Source of the DNA: Haloferacaceae archaeon
GTDB lineage: Archaea; Halobacteriota; Halobacteria; Halobacteriales; Haloferacaceae
DNA: 11,534 nucleotides
Assembly (NCBI GenBank): GCA_028274825.1
Contig: JAQCMZ010000390.1
Location: forward strand, 1 to 11,534
Reading direction: 5' to 3'
Numbering within the stretch: position 1 is the first letter of the stretch; every line of letters begins with the position of its first letter. Under the pieces are notes generated by a model. The model was not told where the DNA came from. It did no database searches and saw only the letters and a list, made by a program, of their open reading frames with translations. Below are positions 1-6,575 of this stretch, piece by piece. The position numbers and the translations under genes were made by a program.

Positions 1-1
1 T

Positions 2-964
2 GCATCCGATCGCCAAGCGGTCATGCGAGCGAGTGAAGACATCTTGGGGATGGATCTCAAAGGATACACTGTCGAACAGATCCTCGTCGAGCGGGCAGTC
101 GATTTCGTCAACGAACTGTACGTCGGTATCACACTGGATCGTCACCGAGGGTGTCCCGTCGTCATCGTGTCGACGGAAGGGGGAGTCGACATCGAGCAGG
201 TGGCCGAGGAGACCCCAGACGCAATCGTGCGAGAGCACGTCGACCCTGCGTTCGGACTGCACCCGTATCAGGCTCGTCAAGCCGTCTACAGCGCGGGTAT
301 CGACCAGGATGTCGCTGGTGATGTCGCTTCGATCCTCACCACCCTGTATGAGTTGTACGAGTCGCGCGATGCCACCGAAATCGAAATTAACCCGGTGATG
401 GTCACTGCTGACCGCGATGTCGTTGCTGCCGACGCCGTGATGAAAATTGATGACGACGCCCTCTTCCGACAGTCTGCGTTGGCAGAGATGGGTGAGGAAG
501 AATACGATGACGCGATCGAGCAGCGGGCCGGAGAATACGGATTCGATTACGTGCGATTATCGGGTGATGTCGGGATTATCGGGAACGGTGCCGGACTCGT
601 GATGACGACACTCGATTTAGTCGATCACTTCGACGGGTCACCGGCGAATTTCCTCGATATTGGTGGTGGCGCCAAGGCCGACCGGGTGAGTAAGGCTCTC
701 GATGTGGTGTTTACCGATGAAAACGTCGAGTCGGTCGTGTTCAATATCTTCGGCGGGATTACTCGAGGTGACGAGGTGGCCAGGGGGATCAATACAGCGC
801 TTGCCGAATTCGACGAACTCCCGAAACCCGTGGTTGTCCGCCTTGCAGGGACGAATTCCGCGGAAGGAATGGAGATTCTCGATGCCGACCTGGTCGAGGT
901 GAAGTCGACACTGGAAGGGGCCGTCCAGCGGGCTGTCGAGAACGCAGAAGGGGTGGCACAATGA
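2..964 (+). CDS. sucC: Succinyl-CoA ligase (ADP-forming) subunit beta, 5'-truncated by window edge
   Basis: Beta subunit of succinyl-CoA synthetase, the TCA-cycle enzyme that makes ATP (or GTP) from succinyl-CoA, acting in the cytoplasm as an alpha/beta complex. The frame is open to the first bases of the window, and residues before the first in-window ATG (position 23) still match the family, so the true start is upstream. About 320 residues are visible of a family length near 380; roughly the first 60, the start of the ATP-grasp domain, are missing. Visible hallmarks, numbered from the first visible codon, are EINP (about 128-131) and AADAV (about 142-146), which carry the Asn and Asp that bind the nucleotide metal. 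The CoA-ligase half has GNGAGL (about 194-199), DIGGGA (about 219-224) and NIFGGITRGD (about 248-257). The stop overlaps the sucD start by 4 bases, pointing to translational coupling. Nucleotide specificity cannot be read directly. Confidence 0.96.
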   Translation, partial: ASDRQAVMRASEDILGMDLKGYTVEQILVERAVDFVNELYVGITLDRHRGCPVVIVSTEGGVDIEQVAEETPDAIVREHVDPAFGLHPYQARQAVYSAGIDQDVAGDVASILTTLYELYESRDATEIEINPVMVTADRDVVAADAVMKIDDDALFRQSALAEMGEEEYDDAIEQRAGEYGFDYVRLSGDVGIIGNGAGLVMTTLDLVDHFDGSPANFLDIGGGAKADRVSKALDVVFTDENVESVVFNIFGGITRGDEVARGINTALAEFDELPKPVVVRLAGTNSAEGMEILDADLVEVKSTLEGAVQRAVENAEGVAQ

Positions 965-1830
965 GCGTCATGATTGACGGCGATACCCGAGTCGTCGTGC
1001 AGGGAATCACTGGCGGTGAGGGCAAATTCCATACCGGCAAGATGCTCGAATACGGCACCAACGTCGTCGCTGGAGCCGTCCCCGGAAAAGGTGGGCAAGA
1101 CACACACGGCGTCCCCGTTTACGATACCGTGGACGCGGCTGTCGAGGCGGAAAACGCGAACGTGTCGGTGGTGTTCGTCCCGCCAGCCTTCTCGGGTGAT
1201 GCTCTCTTCGAGGCGCTCGACACGGAACTTGATCTCGTGGTGGCGATCACAGAGGGGATTCCGACTCAGGATATGACGAAAGTCAATAAGCGACTCTCGG
1301 AGGTGGACACACAGCTTCTCGGTCCGAACTGTCCAGGCCTCATCACACCGGGAGAATCCATGCTCGGGATTCTCCCAGGGAATATCTTCAATCCAGGCAC
1401 TGTGGGTCTCGTCTCTCGGTCGGGAACACTCACCTATCAGATGGTCTCAGAACTCACTGACCATGGTCTCGGCCAGTCGACGGCTATCGGTATCGGCGGC
1501 GACCCCATTATCGGGACAACGTTCGTCGACGCGCTTCGGAAATTCGAGGCCGACTCAGAGACTGACGCAGTGGTGATGTGTGGAGAGATCGGCGGCGAAG
1601 ATGAAGAACAGGCCGCAGAGTTCATCGATAACCACATGGAGACACCGGTAGCTGGATTCATCGCTGGCCGGACCGCGCCCCCCGGAAAGCGAATGGGACA
1701 CGCGGGCGCGATCGTCTCTGGGTCTGGCACCGGGACTGCAGCCTCGAAGATTGCCGCTCTCAACGACGCCGGTGTTCCTGTCGGTGATACACCGGGTGCC
1801 GTGGTTGAACACGTCGCCGACTTCCTGTAG
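961..1830 (+). CDS. sucD: Succinyl-CoA ligase (ADP-forming) subunit alpha
   Basis: Alpha subunit of succinyl-CoA synthetase; it binds CoA and carries the histidine that is transiently phosphorylated. The 289-residue product has the normal family length. The N-terminal Rossmann-type CoA-binding domain shows VVQGITGGEGKFHT (about residues 12-25) and AVPGKGG. The second half has GPNCPGLI and SRSGTLTYQ, the usual phosphate-loop segments, and the active-site motif GRTAPPGKRMGHAGAIVSG, in which the phospho-accepting His is residue 247. The ATG start lies inside the sucC stop (ATGA, positions 961-964), so this is the second gene of a sucCD operon. Nothing appears mutated or truncated. No clear poly-T terminator was seen directly after the stop. 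Confidence 0.98.
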   Translation: MSVMIDGDTRVVVQGITGGEGKFHTGKMLEYGTNVVAGAVPGKGGQDTHGVPVYDTVDAAVEAENANVSVVFVPPAFSGDALFEALDTELDLVVAITEGIPTQDMTKVNKRLSEVDTQLLGPNCPGLITPGESMLGILPGNIFNPGTVGLVSRSGTLTYQMVSELTDHGLGQSTAIGIGGDPIIGTTFVDALRKFEADSETDAVVMCGEIGGEDEEQAAEFIDNHMETPVAGFIAGRTAPPGKRMGHAGAIVSGSGTGTAASKIAALNDAGVPVGDTPGAVVEHVADFL

Positions 1831-1937
1831 GTCGGGCATCCGAGGCGAAACACCGTTGACTCAGTGCTACTTCGCTGCGAGAGTGAATGAAAACCAAACC
1901 CAACCCAATCCGGAGTGTTCAGTCATTCACGACTGGG

Positions 1938-1986
1938 GTATATACTCATCGGCGGATGGCCGAAGAATGGAGACGTGACTCACGTC
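1938..1986 (+). promoter_or_regulatory. TATA-like palindrome followed by 6-3-6 inverted repeat
   Basis: GTATATAC at 1938-1945 is a self-complementary, archaeal TATA-like motif. About 27 bases further on lies GACGTG-ACT-CACGTC (1972-1986), a perfect 6-bp inverted repeat with a 3-base spacer, where a transcription start or an operator would be expected. No good open frame follows, so any transcript would be non-coding or a long leader. A chance occurrence is quite possible. Confidence 0.22.
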
Positions 1987-2215
1987 AGGATCTGTCACAC
2001 AGAACATCCCTGAATCAATCTTGGGGTATACTGCATCTCAGGTGTCGACTGGATCGGTCTGCTTGTCTCAGATGCGGTCTTTCGATTACCGCCGGGTTGC
2101 TGACGGTCATCTCAAGACTCATCCACTCGGGCGAGCCATGGAACTCGCCTACGAAACCAACGAGTATCTCTGTCAAACCACCGTGACCGGTAGAGTATCA
2201 TCTCTCGTTCCTCTC

Positions 2216-2315
2216 CCAACTCTCTCAGAGTGCTTCGGAGAGACGAGTGATGTCCGCAAAACCAACTCTCTCAGAGTGCTTCGGAGAGACGAGTGATGTC
2301 CGCAAAACCAACTCT
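2216..2315. repeat. 46-bp perfect tandem duplication plus 8-bp third start
   Basis: A 46-base unit starting CCAACTCTCTCAGAG occurs at 2216-2261 and again without mismatch at 2262-2307. A third copy begins at 2308 and diverges after CCAACTCT (2315). Each unit contains TCTCTC and GAGAGA separated by 11 bases, a 6-bp stem that could fold as a hairpin. Since 46 is not a multiple of three, the repeat does not encode a repeated peptide in one frame. It ends about 120 bases before the molybdopterin-domain gene, so it may lie in that gene's upstream region. There are no spacers, so it is not a CRISPR. Confidence 0.95.
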
Positions 2316-2437
2316 TTGTCCCCGGAACCTGACTTCGACGGGATACTGACAGTGCACAGGCGTATCGGAAACCGCTCATTCCCAGTAACAGGGAGTGTTG
2401 TTCTCAGCTTTTGTTGTTCTGTTTGCTATCGCGTGCA

Positions 2438-3028
2438 ATGAGTAAGAATGATGATCCTCAGACGGTTCCGGACGCCGACCACGGCCTAAAGAGCCCGCAC
2501 GCACGGCCTGACGCTGTCTCGAAGCCTGGTGACGAACCCCAGGGTCTGAGTGTCTCCGACACTCCCACAGGGCGAATCGACGTGCGCGGCCGGTTCCAAC
2601 TCCGGCTCCCTGTTCAGCCGAGCCGATTGAAAGCCGCTGCTCCATCATGTGAACGACGAGAATTCTCGTTTCGGTGTTCCTCCGGCAAGCAGACTGCCGG
2701 TGTCTGGACGGGTATTCCGCTCGAGACGCTATTAGGTGCCGTCAGTGCCCCCCCTGCGACGACTCACCTACACGTGGTTGGCGCTGACGAACACGCTGCC
2801 CTGGTCCCTATCGTCGCCGCACTCGATGGAATTCTTGCACTGCAACGTGTCGATCAAAACCCCGAACAGCGAGCAAAACAGGCTGACTCCTCTCAGAACC
2901 GGAACGAAATCCCTCGGGTACTGGCTCCGGGAGCTGACTCATCACACATGGTCAAACAAGTCCGATCTATTGTAGGCGTCTCGCTTCCGCCCGACGCAGC
3001 CCCGTCTACGGGGTTTACTGACAGCTGA
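2438..3028 (+). CDS. Stand-alone sulfite-oxidase-type molybdopterin-binding domain protein
   Basis: A 196-residue protein whose second half fits the oxidoreductase molybdopterin-binding domain (sulfite oxidase, YedY/MsrP type), which holds Mo-molybdopterin in redox enzymes. The N-terminal 50 residues are polar and probably disordered. Then comes FRCSSGKQTAGVWTGIPLETLLGAV (79-103; Cys80 sits where the family's Mo-ligating Cys is, before the WTG-PL-LL segment). HLHVVGADEHAALVPIVAALDGILAL (110-135) and PRVLAPGADSSHMVKQVRSI (159-178) match the usual substrate-side and VK-V-I cofactor segments. The ATG at 2438 is preferred to a TTG at 2411; a weak T-rich run (2409-2412) lies near the spot expected for a leaderless start. 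There is no Tat signal or membrane segment, so it is predicted cytoplasmic. It converges with the downstream gene. Domain call fairly sure; substrate and partner unknown. It is shorter than full sulfite oxidases and could be a non-catalytic relative. Confidence 0.72.
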   Translation: MSKNDDPQTVPDADHGLKSPHARPDAVSKPGDEPQGLSVSDTPTGRIDVRGRFQLRLPVQPSRLKAAAPSCERREFSFRCSSGKQTAGVWTGIPLETLLGAVSAPPATTHLHVVGADEHAALVPIVAALDGILALQRVDQNPEQRAKQADSSQNRNEIPRVLAPGADSSHMVKQVRSIVGVSLPPDAAPSTGFTDS

Positions 3029-3105
3029 GAGACACTCAAAAGTCGAGAGATTCGGGACGACGGGGGAAACCCACAGCTCAGCCGGGCGAAGGTCGATTGT
3101 GACGA

Positions 3106-4308
3106 TTACCAGAGGTCTCGAAGTACGCCTTCCAACTCCGCTTGTGTGGGGTTCAGTTCTGGCGGGGCATTTGCCATCCCCCAATCATCGAGAACGAACT
3201 CCGCGAGTGCGGGAATATCCTCACTATCGGTTTCAGGGAGTTCGCGAGCCCGTGTCGGCACGTCGACCCCGTCACGAGTCTCTGCCACCCTCTCAACGAC
3301 GGCCTCCGCGACAGTATCGTCTCCTCCATCCGGGTTGACGCCGAGTCCCTCGGCGAGCAGCCGCCGACTCCCGTCTACTTTCTCGAAGACGTACCTGAGG
3401 ACTGCAGGAACGACGACTGCGTGAACGTTCCCCTGCTGAACATCGTACCGTCTGGAAAAGGCATGGCCGAACGCGTGAACAATCGATATTTTCCGGTCAA
3501 CCTGGACGAGAAGTGCTCCGATGACGGCACGGTCCATCGCGTCGGGGTCGTGTGGAGCGTCTTCGCTGGCAACGACTGGTAACGAGTCACTTAGCAGGCG
3601 GAGCCCGTGGATCGCGGTAGCATCACTCAGCGGATTTGAGTGCCGCGAGTACGGGGTCTCGACCCCCTTGTTGAACCCGTTCATCGCCGATCCTGCAAGC
3701 ACCGACGTAGGCGTCGTCTCGAACAGGCCCGGGTCGGCAAAATCCGCGATGAGAGACGCTGAGCCGCTGACGGTGATCGGCTGCCCGGTTGGGGACTCTT
3801 CGGCAGATAACACCGTCACTGACCCACCTTCTGAGATGTCTGCTCCGGCAAACGTCGTCGGAATGACGACGACATCAACTCGGTCGCCACTATCGTCGGG
3901 AAGAGCGACACGCCCGTCGGCTTCAGCCTCCGCTCGGAGTTCCTCTAACGAACGGTCGTCGCCGGCAAATACGGTCGCGTTACGCGCGACATCGAGACTG
4001 CTGCCGCCGCCAATCCCGATCACGACGTCGGCGTCGGTCTCACTAATCCGATCGCGCACCGTTAGGGCAGACCCGGCCCGTTTTGCGGGGGTCGTCCCGT
4101 CAAACACAGCTGTCAATCGGTCTCCCAGTCCCGCCCGGATAGGATTCATCAGATCATCGTTAGTGGCAACGTTCGACCCGCAAACAATCAGCGCATTCGA
4201 CAACCCCCGTTCGGCGAGGTAGCTGCCGAGTCCGTCGACACAGCCTCTTCCGAAGACAATATCACAACCCTGGTACTCGTGGGTGAATTCCTCGGATACT
4301 GGAAGCAT
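3106..4308 (-). CDS. Iron-containing alcohol dehydrogenase superfamily protein lacking most metal ligands
   Basis: A 400-residue protein of the Fe-ADH / maleylacetate reductase / glycerol dehydrogenase fold, normally NAD(P)-linked cytoplasmic oxidoreductases. The N-terminal Rossmann half contains VVIGIGGGSSLDVAR (about 95-109), the family's dinucleotide loop, and VVVIPTTFAGADIS (about 146-159). The C-terminal helical half should bind metal through Asp, His, His and His. By alignment with E. coli FucO those positions are here Asn210, Lys214, His278 and Gln292 (segments AMNGFNKGVE, VHAFGHAF and VQQGNVHAV), so three of four are changed. Maleylacetate reductases also have Asn at the first site and are reported as metal-independent, so this looks closer to them than to classical Fe-ADHs, although Lys214 and Gln292 go further. 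An in-frame TTG precedes the ATG at 4308; the ATG is preferred. Substrate unknown; it could be a dehydrogenase of altered mechanism. The family call is firm, the activity is not. Confidence 0.87.
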   Translation of the reverse strand: MLPVSEEFTHEYQGCDIVFGRGCVDGLGSYLAERGLSNALIVCGSNVATNDDLMNPIRAGLGDRLTAVFDGTTPAKRAGSALTVRDRISETDADVVIGIGGGSSLDVARNATVFAGDDRSLEELRAEAEADGRVALPDDSGDRVDVVVIPTTFAGADISEGGSVTVLSAEESPTGQPITVSGSASLIADFADPGLFETTPTSVLAGSAMNGFNKGVETPYSRHSNPLSDATAIHGLRLLSDSLPVVASEDAPHDPDAMDRAVIGALLVQVDRKISIVHAFGHAFSRRYDVQQGNVHAVVVPAVLRYVFEKVDGSRRLLAEGLGVNPDGGDDTVAEAVVERVAETRDGVDVPTRARELPETDSEDIPALAEFVLDDWGMANAPPELNPTQAELEGVLRDLW

Positions 4309-4478
4309 CAAGTAGAGATTTACTCTCGTTCGTCATGTAGGTGTGGATAGTGACGAGCCTCTCCCTGTACCCTACACACCGAACTGCTGAATTCGGCTCA
4401 CATCACACAGTCTCGTGATGCGCGTGAGTGCTCTCCAGGCCGAAGTCGTGACTGTCATACGTCATCACAGCGGGAACA

Positions 4479-4514
4479 GCGCGGAAGCCCACGGCTTGAG
4501 CCGGAGGAAGCGCG
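4479..4514. repeat. Imperfect palindrome, IS200/IS605-end-like
   Basis: Outer arms GCGCG and CGCGC-like (4479-4483 and 4510-4514) flank an inner hairpin with arms CGGC (4492-4495) and GCCG (4500-4503) around a TTGA loop. The left arm extends to CCCACGGC but the right arm reads GCCGGAGG rather than GCCGTGGG, as if a longer perfect stem had decayed. It aligns nearly base for base with the hairpin at 11496-11533, including the outer GCGC arms, so both are probably copies of one element end. Confidence 0.5.
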
Positions 4515-4598
4515 TAATCGGTATGCGACTTCACCGAAACTCGTAATATGCGTCTCACAGGCCCAGAAGCGGCCGGTGAGACGGGCAGTCTGTCAGCC

Positions 4599-4862
4599 CT
4601 ACCGGTGGGGATACTGAACGAGTCCCTCTGACTCCCCTGCCGGGAGCCGCCTGAGAAAGCCCGGGTTTCGAAAGAGATGGGCGTAGGGCTTTCCGCTCGT
4701 GGAGCACGACACTTGCGAGCCCACCGACAAGCCCACCCGTTTACGGGTGGGGAGCTGACGAGAGCGTCTCACTCCTTCAGTGTCGCCGGGAGACCACAGG
4801 CTGGCCCGGAACCCATGCTGTACCGGCACCGCCTTCACCTGTCTCAAGCCCGACCTCTCTTG
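4599..4862 (-). pseudogene. Possible remnant of an IS1341-type TnpB transposase C-terminus
   Basis: The minus-strand frame from about 4862 (right after an in-frame stop) to a stop at 4599 has no ATG. It begins HQERSGLRQVKAVPVQHG, which resembles the tail of haloarchaeal TnpB proteins after the N-ARN-I-RRG stretch; this is a recollection of the family, not a search result. The predicted product is basic (many Arg and Lys), unlike the acidic neighbours, and lacks the TnpB RuvC motifs and the zinc finger, so at best only the extreme 3' end survives. A perfect 8-bp palindrome of the kind found at right ends of IS200/IS605 elements (4732-4751) lies inside it. It may instead be non-coding end sequence of the same element read in a chance frame, and the orientation is uncertain. 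Confidence 0.3.
4732..4751. repeat. Perfect 8-bp hairpin CCCACCCG-TTTA-CGGGTGGG
   Basis: Arms 4732-4739 and 4744-4751 are exactly complementary around a TTTA loop. A GC-rich perfect hairpin with a short loop, flanked by AAG and GAGCTGAC, is typical of subterminal palindromes recognised by HUH transposases at IS200/IS605 ends and of the 3' hairpin in TnpB guide RNAs. No intact transposase gene is nearby, so it is read as a relic. It could also work as a transcription terminator stem, but no T-tract follows it on either strand. Confidence 0.7.
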
Positions 4863-4865
4863 ATG

Positions 4866-5198
4866 TCACCCAAACGTGACGGTCGAGTCTCCCTCCAGCA
4901 GTCGGAAACTCTCGAGTGTTCCCGACATCGGCGGGGCATCCTCATCGTCCATCCGTTGAGTCCCGTAGTCCATCCACCGACCCCGAGAGTAACTGTACAT
5001 CTCAAATCGATCGTCGTATTCAAAAACGATATCGATCACTGCATCATCAGGAGCGTCGGATGGGACGGAAACAGATCGCACCCCTGAATCGTGATCCATC
5101 ACCCAGACGGCACACCCGCCGTCTCCCATCCGATCAATGCTCTCTTGTTCTGACAGTGGTCCGTCCGGCCATCCGTCTGCGGGGCTCGGCTGCTCCAT
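4866..5198 (-). CDS. Small acidic haloarchaeal hypothetical protein
   Basis: A 110-residue protein with no recognised domain. It is strongly acidic (many Asp and Glu, hardly any Lys) like genuine haloarchaeal proteins, which argues that it is expressed. The N-terminal 40 residues are Pro/Gly/Asp-rich. The middle (about 31-75) alternates hydrophobic and charged residues (CAVWVMDHDSG, VIDIVFEYDD, RFEMYSYS, RWMDYG), suggesting a small beta-rich domain. There is no signal peptide, membrane segment or metal-binding motif. The start is the ATG at 5198; no strong TATA box was seen. The stop at 4866-4868 sits directly beside the putative transposon remnant, so the 3' end may have been reset by an insertion. 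Function unknown. Confidence 0.6.
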   Translation of the reverse strand: MEQPSPADGWPDGPLSEQESIDRMGDGGCAVWVMDHDSGVRSVSVPSDAPDDAVIDIVFEYDDRFEMYSYSRGRWMDYGTQRMDDEDAPPMSGTLESFRLLEGDSTVTFG

Positions 5199-5463
5199 AG
5201 ATACATTGACACCTCACAACTACCAGATTCTTTGGGTTGGTATGGGCCTGCATTGGACTTCGACCAGAAGCCACTGTCACACATTCTATCGCGATTGCAC
5301 CTGGCAGGGGTGTCGGAAGAGAGACAACAGAATACTGACGCAGGGCCGCCCACACTAGCGTGTGACTCCGAAGTACGAGATTGGACGTACGTCCCCCCAC
5401 GACTCGAGCTGTGAGCGCCCGTGTTGGTCCCGCTGTGACACCGCAGCCGACGGTGGCCGGTCC

Positions 5464-6165
5464 TCAGCAGCCCTCACATACACAGTATGTTTCACAGACG
5501 GAATTATCACAGTCTGGACTCCGGGCAGAGCAGTACGTTCGCCCGTGCTGGATCAACAGCACGTGAAGTGGATAGATCAGTTCGTCAGGCACGATCCCAT
5601 CGAGGACATCGTGGGCTCGGCCGTTCGTAGCTGAAGAAGGAACCAATCCAAACCGTTTACTGACGCGTTCAACGTGTGTATCGACGGCCATGGTTGGCTT
5701 CCCGAAGTGGAAGTTCAACACGACACTCGCGGTTTTTGGCCCGACGCCCTTGATATCGGTGAGCCACGATTTCGCCTCACTGGTCGGTAACGCGTCCAAA
5801 AACGCCAGTGAGTAGGCGCCTCCTGTCTCCTCACGAGTCGCCCCGAGTGCCCGCTGAATCCGACTCGCCTTCTGATCCGGTAATCCGGCCACTCTGATCG
5901 TGTCGGCTAACTCGTCGTGGCTTGCATCTTCAATCTCGTCGAATGTGTCGTACGTCTCGAAGAGGCTCTCGGCGGCCCGGCGTGTGTTCTGATCGGCCAC
6001 GTTCTGTGAGAGAATCGTCGTTACCAACTGTCTGACACCCTCGCCAGGAGCGGCGTCTGGATCCGATCCGTGTTCGGCCTGTCTGTCGACTGAGTCGTAC
6101 AACGAAACGAGGTCAGCGTGAAGTTGCCGCACTCGCTGCTCGTCCCACTTGTCGTGTACTGCCAT
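5464..6165 (-). CDS. nth: Endonuclease III-type DNA glycosylase/AP lyase
   Basis: A base-excision repair enzyme of the HhH-GPD superfamily that removes oxidised pyrimidines and cleaves the abasic site. It has 233 residues, slightly longer than the bacterial enzyme. ILSQNVADQNT (51-61) is the conserved first helix segment. The helix-hairpin-helix IKGVGPKTASVVL (138-150) carries the catalytic lysine, Lys144, and MAVDTHVERVSKRFGL (159-174) carries the catalytic aspartate, Asp162. The C-terminal iron-sulfur region has Cys212, 219, 224, 228, 230 and 233. The standard 4Fe-4S spacing C-X6-C-X2-C-X5-C predicts Cys at 212, 219, 222 and 228, but 222 is Ser and a Cys sits at 224 instead, so the cluster is absent, shifted or uses the extra C-terminal cysteines. 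The start is the ATG at 6165. It stands alone on the minus strand. Confidence 0.92.
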   Translation of the reverse strand: MAVHDKWDEQRVRQLHADLVSLYDSVDRQAEHGSDPDAAPGEGVRQLVTTILSQNVADQNTRRAAESLFETYDTFDEIEDASHDELADTIRVAGLPDQKASRIQRALGATREETGGAYSLAFLDALPTSEAKSWLTDIKGVGPKTASVVLNFHFGKPTMAVDTHVERVSKRFGLVPSSATNGRAHDVLDGIVPDELIYPLHVLLIQHGRTYCSARSPDCDNSVCETYCVCEGC

Positions 6166-6575
6166 ACGAACGAATTAGCTGGCAGTCACTTCAACTCTTT
6201 CGAGTGGAGTCTCTTTCTGAACGGTGAGTGGACCAATTGGCTGAAACCAGTGGACCAGATCACATTCGCTGTCCGTCTCCAATCAGTCCGTATTCTCCAC
6301 ATGTGAGTCTCCTGTTGTTCGAACAGACGATCATCGATCAGTGGCTCCCGAAATCAGAGTCACAGGCGCGAGTGGAAACGATGTCTCACACTCAGTATGG
6401 GACCGGTCACCTGCCACAGCCGCTTGCACGCCCACGAGTCCACTCGTATGGAGCTGACACCACAGACAGTTTTCGAGACAGGCCAGAAGGTGCGGTCGCC
6501 GATATGGCGAATTCTATAGCATGAGCGACAATGACTGAGTGAAATGCAATCGGTAACCGGCTGACTCTCGGGTCG
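6166..6575. other. 410-base gap between nth and the ABC permease gene
   Basis: The open frames here (for example 6228-6524, plus strand) are basic or neutral, Ser/Pro/His-rich and domain-free, and I do not believe they are genes. The right part must hold the 3' end of the ABC operon transcript and the left part the nth promoter, but no clear T-rich terminator and no clear TATA box at the expected distance were found. Nothing else was recognised. Confidence 0.5.

Larger units (their letters stand above)
1831..2437. other. Intergenic stretch, about 600 bases, no convincing gene
   Basis: Small open frames exist here (for example 1887-2186 and 2021-2296 on the plus strand), but they overlap each other, run into the tandem repeat, and show neither the acidic composition of neighbouring proteins nor a recognisable domain. 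The stretch looks less GC-rich than the flanking genes. What it does hold is a TATA-like motif with a nearby inverted repeat (1938-1986), a similar TGGGGTATA motif near 2021-2029, and a 46-bp tandem duplication (2216-2315). It presumably contains the promoter of the molybdopterin-domain gene; an unannotated small RNA is possible but unsupported. Confidence 0.6.
4309..4865. other. Gene-free stretch with transposon-like palindromes
   Basis: There is no intact acidic, domain-bearing frame on either strand. Positions 4309 to about 4400 should hold the promoter of the minus-strand dehydrogenase gene, although no convincing TATA box stands about 28 bases before its ATG. From about 4470 onward the stretch holds two strong palindromes (4479-4514 and 4732-4751) and a minus-strand frame that reads like a transposase tail. 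I interpret it as decayed IS200/IS605-type ends. Confidence 0.55.

Noticed and set aside
1887..2296. Overlapping small plus-strand frames (99 and 91 residues) as genes
   Set aside because: They overlap each other in different frames, run into the tandem repeat, lack acidic composition and carry no domain.
2216..2315. CRISPR-like direct repeats
   Set aside because: The copies are directly adjacent with no spacers, there are only two full units and no cas genes are nearby, so it is a simple tandem duplication.
3142..4222. Long plus-strand frames opposite the Fe-ADH gene (3142-3582 and 3521-4222)
   Set aside because: They are antisense shadows of a gene with clear family motifs and are Ser/Arg-rich without domains.
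4732..4751. Rho-independent-style terminator
   Set aside because: The hairpin is strong but is not followed by a T-tract on either strand and lies about 115 bases beyond the 110-residue gene's stop.
4440..4760. RNase P RNA or SRP RNA
   Set aside because: The stretch is structured, but the conserved RNase P core (GAGGAAAGUCC, ACAGAAA) and the SRP helix 8 motif are not present.
6228..6524. 98-residue plus-strand frame as a gene
   Set aside because: Neutral to basic, Ser/Pro/His-rich, no domain, no promoter, overlapping frames on both strands.
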